Both the position numbers and the translations under genes were made by a program. 10,952 nt of DNA from Cerioporus squamosus (Eukaryota > Basidiomycota > Agaricomycetes > Polyporales > Polyporaceae), in assembly GCA_022592435.1 (NCBI GenBank), contig JABYQS010000932.1, positions 1 through 10,952 on the forward strand, in the 5' to 3' direction. Of the stretch, positions 9,262 to 10,952 are shown in pieces. A model generated the notes under the pieces. It was given only the letters and a program-made list of their open reading frames with translations. It made no database searches and had not been told where the DNA came from. The number at the start of each line of letters is the position of its first letter. Position 1 is the stretch's first letter.

Positions 9262-10426
9262 CAACGCACGGCTCCCGCAGACCTTGCTCGCGACCGAGGC
9301 CCCACCACATCACTTGTGACTGTCGAGACGAGACGTTCTCGAGAACTTGAGTGCCCATGAAAAAGTAAACCAAATCCAGAATGCCGCACGCTCGGTATCA
9401 CCAGGGAGACGAATCTGCGCGACAGTTGATCGAGACGTGGCCAGAGGGCCCGCGTCACTTGCTAGCAGAACGTCCGTCTCTGTCCGCAGCCTACCGTCCC
9501 CGAGGCTTGCACGTCTCGCTATGGCGTCGCCGTAGTCGGGCCAGAGAAATAAGTAATGATAAGAAGGGAGAATTCGTGCTCGGAAAGAGAGCCCAGCGTA
9601 CTTATGTACGTTCATGCCATGGAATCCGCGCTCGTCGTGCCCGACCCGAGTTTGAAGCTCCACAGCTATTCGCTCCTTTCTGCATTGAGTCCCGGTATGT
9701 CTTGATAAAAATGTCTAATATAGGCGTCGTCGTGAAGCCTTCCTGACTGGATTGAGAAGGGCGGAAGAGGAGAGGAGGGCGGAGCTCGGAAGGCGCGTCC
9801 GACGCGGAGTCGGAAGTCCGCCACCACTGCAACACGGTCGCGGTGCGCACTCGCCATTGATCAAGGCTTCAACTTGTCGGGCTAAGGAGTCGACTCGGAG
9901 ATCCACAAGTGCAGTGGTATATCTGTGCGATTGAAAGGTTTAGACTACGGAAACTTCCCTCACAGCGGTCACTCCCAAGGCCGGAGGAGGTAAGGTCCAT
10001 CACAAGCCTGGCCATGGGCGGATGTACCGCACAAGTTTTGATGACTCCGATGAGCACCTGTGCAGGCATGAGTACTGCATACTAAAGAGTAACCTGACTG
10101 CAGACGTTATCCTAAGTCTGACAACGGCAGCAGGACCGTCCGGCTTTACTGCGCTCACGTTTTGAGACAAAACACCGAAGAAGCGTAGACGGCTTCTCGT
10201 CGCTACCGCGCGCCCCCGAATTGGAAACTTGGTATGCCAAACCCCAACAAAAGTAAAAATGAAACGAGAGTTGGAGGAGCGATCAGCGCTCAGCACGCAC
10301 ATAAGTCCCGCAAGCATCTTGATCAGTACTAGAGTCAACGCCAACCAAGGACCGAGGTGAGTAGCGTCCGATTCGAACGTACATTTTTGTTTTTGTAGCA
10401 TTGTACGACTACGTTTGATATGACCC
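9262..10426. other. Long stretch with no supported gene
   Basis: More than a kilobase between the transporter promoter and the tRNA gene carries several open frames on both strands, the longest at 10401-10000 on the minus strand. That frame contains one hydrophobic segment (LALTLVLIKMLAGLMCVLSA) but no family motif, and the rest is Arg/Ser-rich with no second helix. The frames at 9663-9310 (minus) and 9381-9746 (plus) overlap each other and look like chance. I find no repeat pair, no terminal inverted repeats and no transposase or reverse-transcriptase peptides. It could be ordinary intergenic DNA or very old gene remains. Confidence 0.45.
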
Positions 10427-10434
10427 TTTTATAT
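10427..10434 (+). promoter_or_regulatory. TATA-like element upstream of the tRNA gene
   Basis: TTTTATAT lies 26-33 bases before the first base of the tRNA. Such a TATA-like element helps place TFIIIB at tRNA genes in some fungi. On the opposite strand the same bases read ATATAAAAGGG, a good Pol II TATA box pointing into the stretch below 10426, where I find no convincing gene. Confidence 0.4.
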
Positions 10435-10459
10435 CGTCAATCAACATTACTTTAATCAT

Positions 10460-10559
10460 GGGCGCTTGGCACAGTGGTAGCGCGCCTGCTTTGCACTACG
10501 TAATTGAATTACGTAATTCCGCATGCATGAGGTCGAGGGTTCAAACCCCTCAGCGTCCA
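10460..10559 (+). tRNA. tRNA-Ala (anticodon UGC) with an intron
   Basis: The acceptor stem GGGCGCT (10460-10466) pairs with AGCGTCC (10552-10558), with one G-U pair and discriminator A at 10559. The T arm is GAGGG-TTCAAAC-CCCTC (10535-10551). The A box is TGGCACAGTGGTAG and the B box GGTTCAAACCC. The anticodon stem starts CCTGC (10485-10489), the loop reads TTTGCA and the anticodon TGC is at 10492-10494. A 28-base intron follows position 37, the standard eukaryotic site, and the 3' stem strand is GCATG (10525-10529). Two mismatches stand out: A12 opposite C23 in the D stem, and C28 opposite U42 in the anticodon stem. The fold is otherwise complete, so it may be a functional minor copy or a copy starting to decay. 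CCA is not encoded, as expected. Confidence 0.88.
10496..10523 (+). other. tRNA intron with a 19-base palindrome
   Basis: The intron contains TACGTAATT (10497-10505), one G, and AATTACGTA (10507-10515), a perfect inverted repeat. In the precursor it could form an eight-pair hairpin with a three-base loop. The last three bases, GCA (10521-10523), complement the TGC anticodon and fit the usual anticodon-intron pairing. Because C10496 and T10524 flank the junctions, the exact cut could be shifted by one base. Confidence 0.8.
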
Positions 10560-10579
10560 TATTCACTGCTCTAAGGACC

Positions 10580-10585
10580 TTTTTT
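10580..10585 (+). terminator. Pol III terminator of the tRNA gene
   Basis: Six T in a row start 21 bases after the tRNA discriminator base. A run of this length is a normal RNA polymerase III stop signal in fungi. Confidence 0.8.
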
Positions 10586-10678
10586 CCTCAAAGTTCCTCC
10601 CCGCTTGGTCGCACACGCTGATCATACAGATACATAGAGTAATAGACAGGCACAAGGGTGAGATCTGAAAGCTCCGGC

Positions 10679-10952
10679 TCACTCGTTCCCAAAGTACTCC
10701 TCCACCAACGCCTTCTTCCTCAGCTCCAACAAGTACGCCTCCATCTCTTCCCTTGTTGGAAGCTTCGGCGGCATGAGTATTTCCGGCGAGAGGATGGGAA
10801 TAAAAGCGGCCGTTCGCTTGCGTGCGCGAGCATTGCCTCCTCCGTCGACGCCCCAGATGGAGGCGACGGAGATGCGCCGTCCGTCTTTGCACGTTTCGCA
10901 ACTTCGGAGTCGGCCGCCATCTCCACGTCGCCGTCTTCGTCCGGAGCTTGCA
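10679..10952 (-). CDS. C-terminal part of a likely Isy1-family splicing factor, partial, with a frame change
   Basis: The gene enters from the right edge and ends with TGA at 10681-10679. The last 43 residues, from AAFIPILSPEILMPPKLP through TREEMEAYLLELRKKALVEE to YFGNE, end in a charged helix of the type seen at the end of Isy1/Cwf12, a component of the NineTeen/Prp19-associated part of the spliceosome. That family call rests on remembered resemblance (the PSREEME...RKKALL pattern) and is tentative. Upstream, the frame with the right composition is a different one: DEDGDVEMAADSEVAKRAKT, an acidic then basic nuclear-type linker at 10944-10885. The two do not connect directly. Either an intron lies between them (for example 10902-10817, GTTGCG...GCAAG, 86 bases, which restores the phase) or one base is wrong near 10815. 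The tRNA lies 120 bases downstream on the other strand. Confidence 0.45.
   Translation of the reverse strand, partial: ASSGRRRRRGDGGRLRSCETCKDGRRISVASIWGVDGGGNARARKRTAAFIPILSPEILMPPKLPTREEMEAYLLELRKKALVEEYFGNE

Noticed and set aside
10000..10401. Membrane protein or hydrophobin on the minus strand
   Set aside because: Only one hydrophobic segment is present and the cysteine spacing does not fit a hydrophobin.
1..10952. Transposon, CRISPR array or phage-like defence system
   Set aside because: No transposase, integrase or reverse-transcriptase peptides, no regular repeats and no terminal inverted repeats were found.

Overview
The window looks like nuclear DNA of a basidiomycete fungus, probably an agaricomycete. 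The genes are cut by many short introns (about 50-67 bases) with GT...AG ends and CTGAC or CTAAC branch sites. The two best-preserved genes encode conserved eukaryotic housekeeping proteins, and a tRNA gene carries an intron just after the anticodon. No bacterial operon, CRISPR array or complete transposon is visible.

Layout. Positions 1-603 (minus strand) hold part of a spliced gene that I cannot name. Positions 1251-2343 (plus) hold a complete five-exon BCP1/BCCIP-family gene of 283 codons. Positions 2803-6192 (plus) hold a ten-exon VPS35 gene, the retromer cargo-recognition subunit. Its 5' half is clean. From about 5130 on, its conserved peptides jump repeatedly between reading frames. Positions 9041-6886 (minus) hold a gene of the Dal5/TNA1 type of major facilitator transporters, recognisable from first helix to C-terminus but broken by several frame changes and at least two stop codons. 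It lies tail-to-tail with VPS35. Positions 9042-10426 hold no gene I can support. Positions 10460-10559 hold an intron-containing tRNA-Ala(UGC) gene with a Pol III T-tract behind it. Positions 10952-10679 (minus) hold the C-terminal end of a gene resembling the splicing factor Isy1, with an unresolved frame change.

The genes do not form a pathway: nuclear export/ribosome-associated chaperoning (BCP1), endosome-to-Golgi sorting (VPS35), anion/vitamin uptake (transporter), translation (tRNA) and splicing (Isy1-like) are unrelated jobs, as is usual in fungal chromosomes.

The main point of interest is the contrast between clean coding sequence (1251-about 4570) and coding sequence full of small indels (5130-6120 and 6886-9041). 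This is either gene decay or uncorrected consensus error, and the sequence alone cannot separate the two. The tRNA intron, which contains a near-perfect 19-base palindrome, is the second. I found no convincing new biological system.
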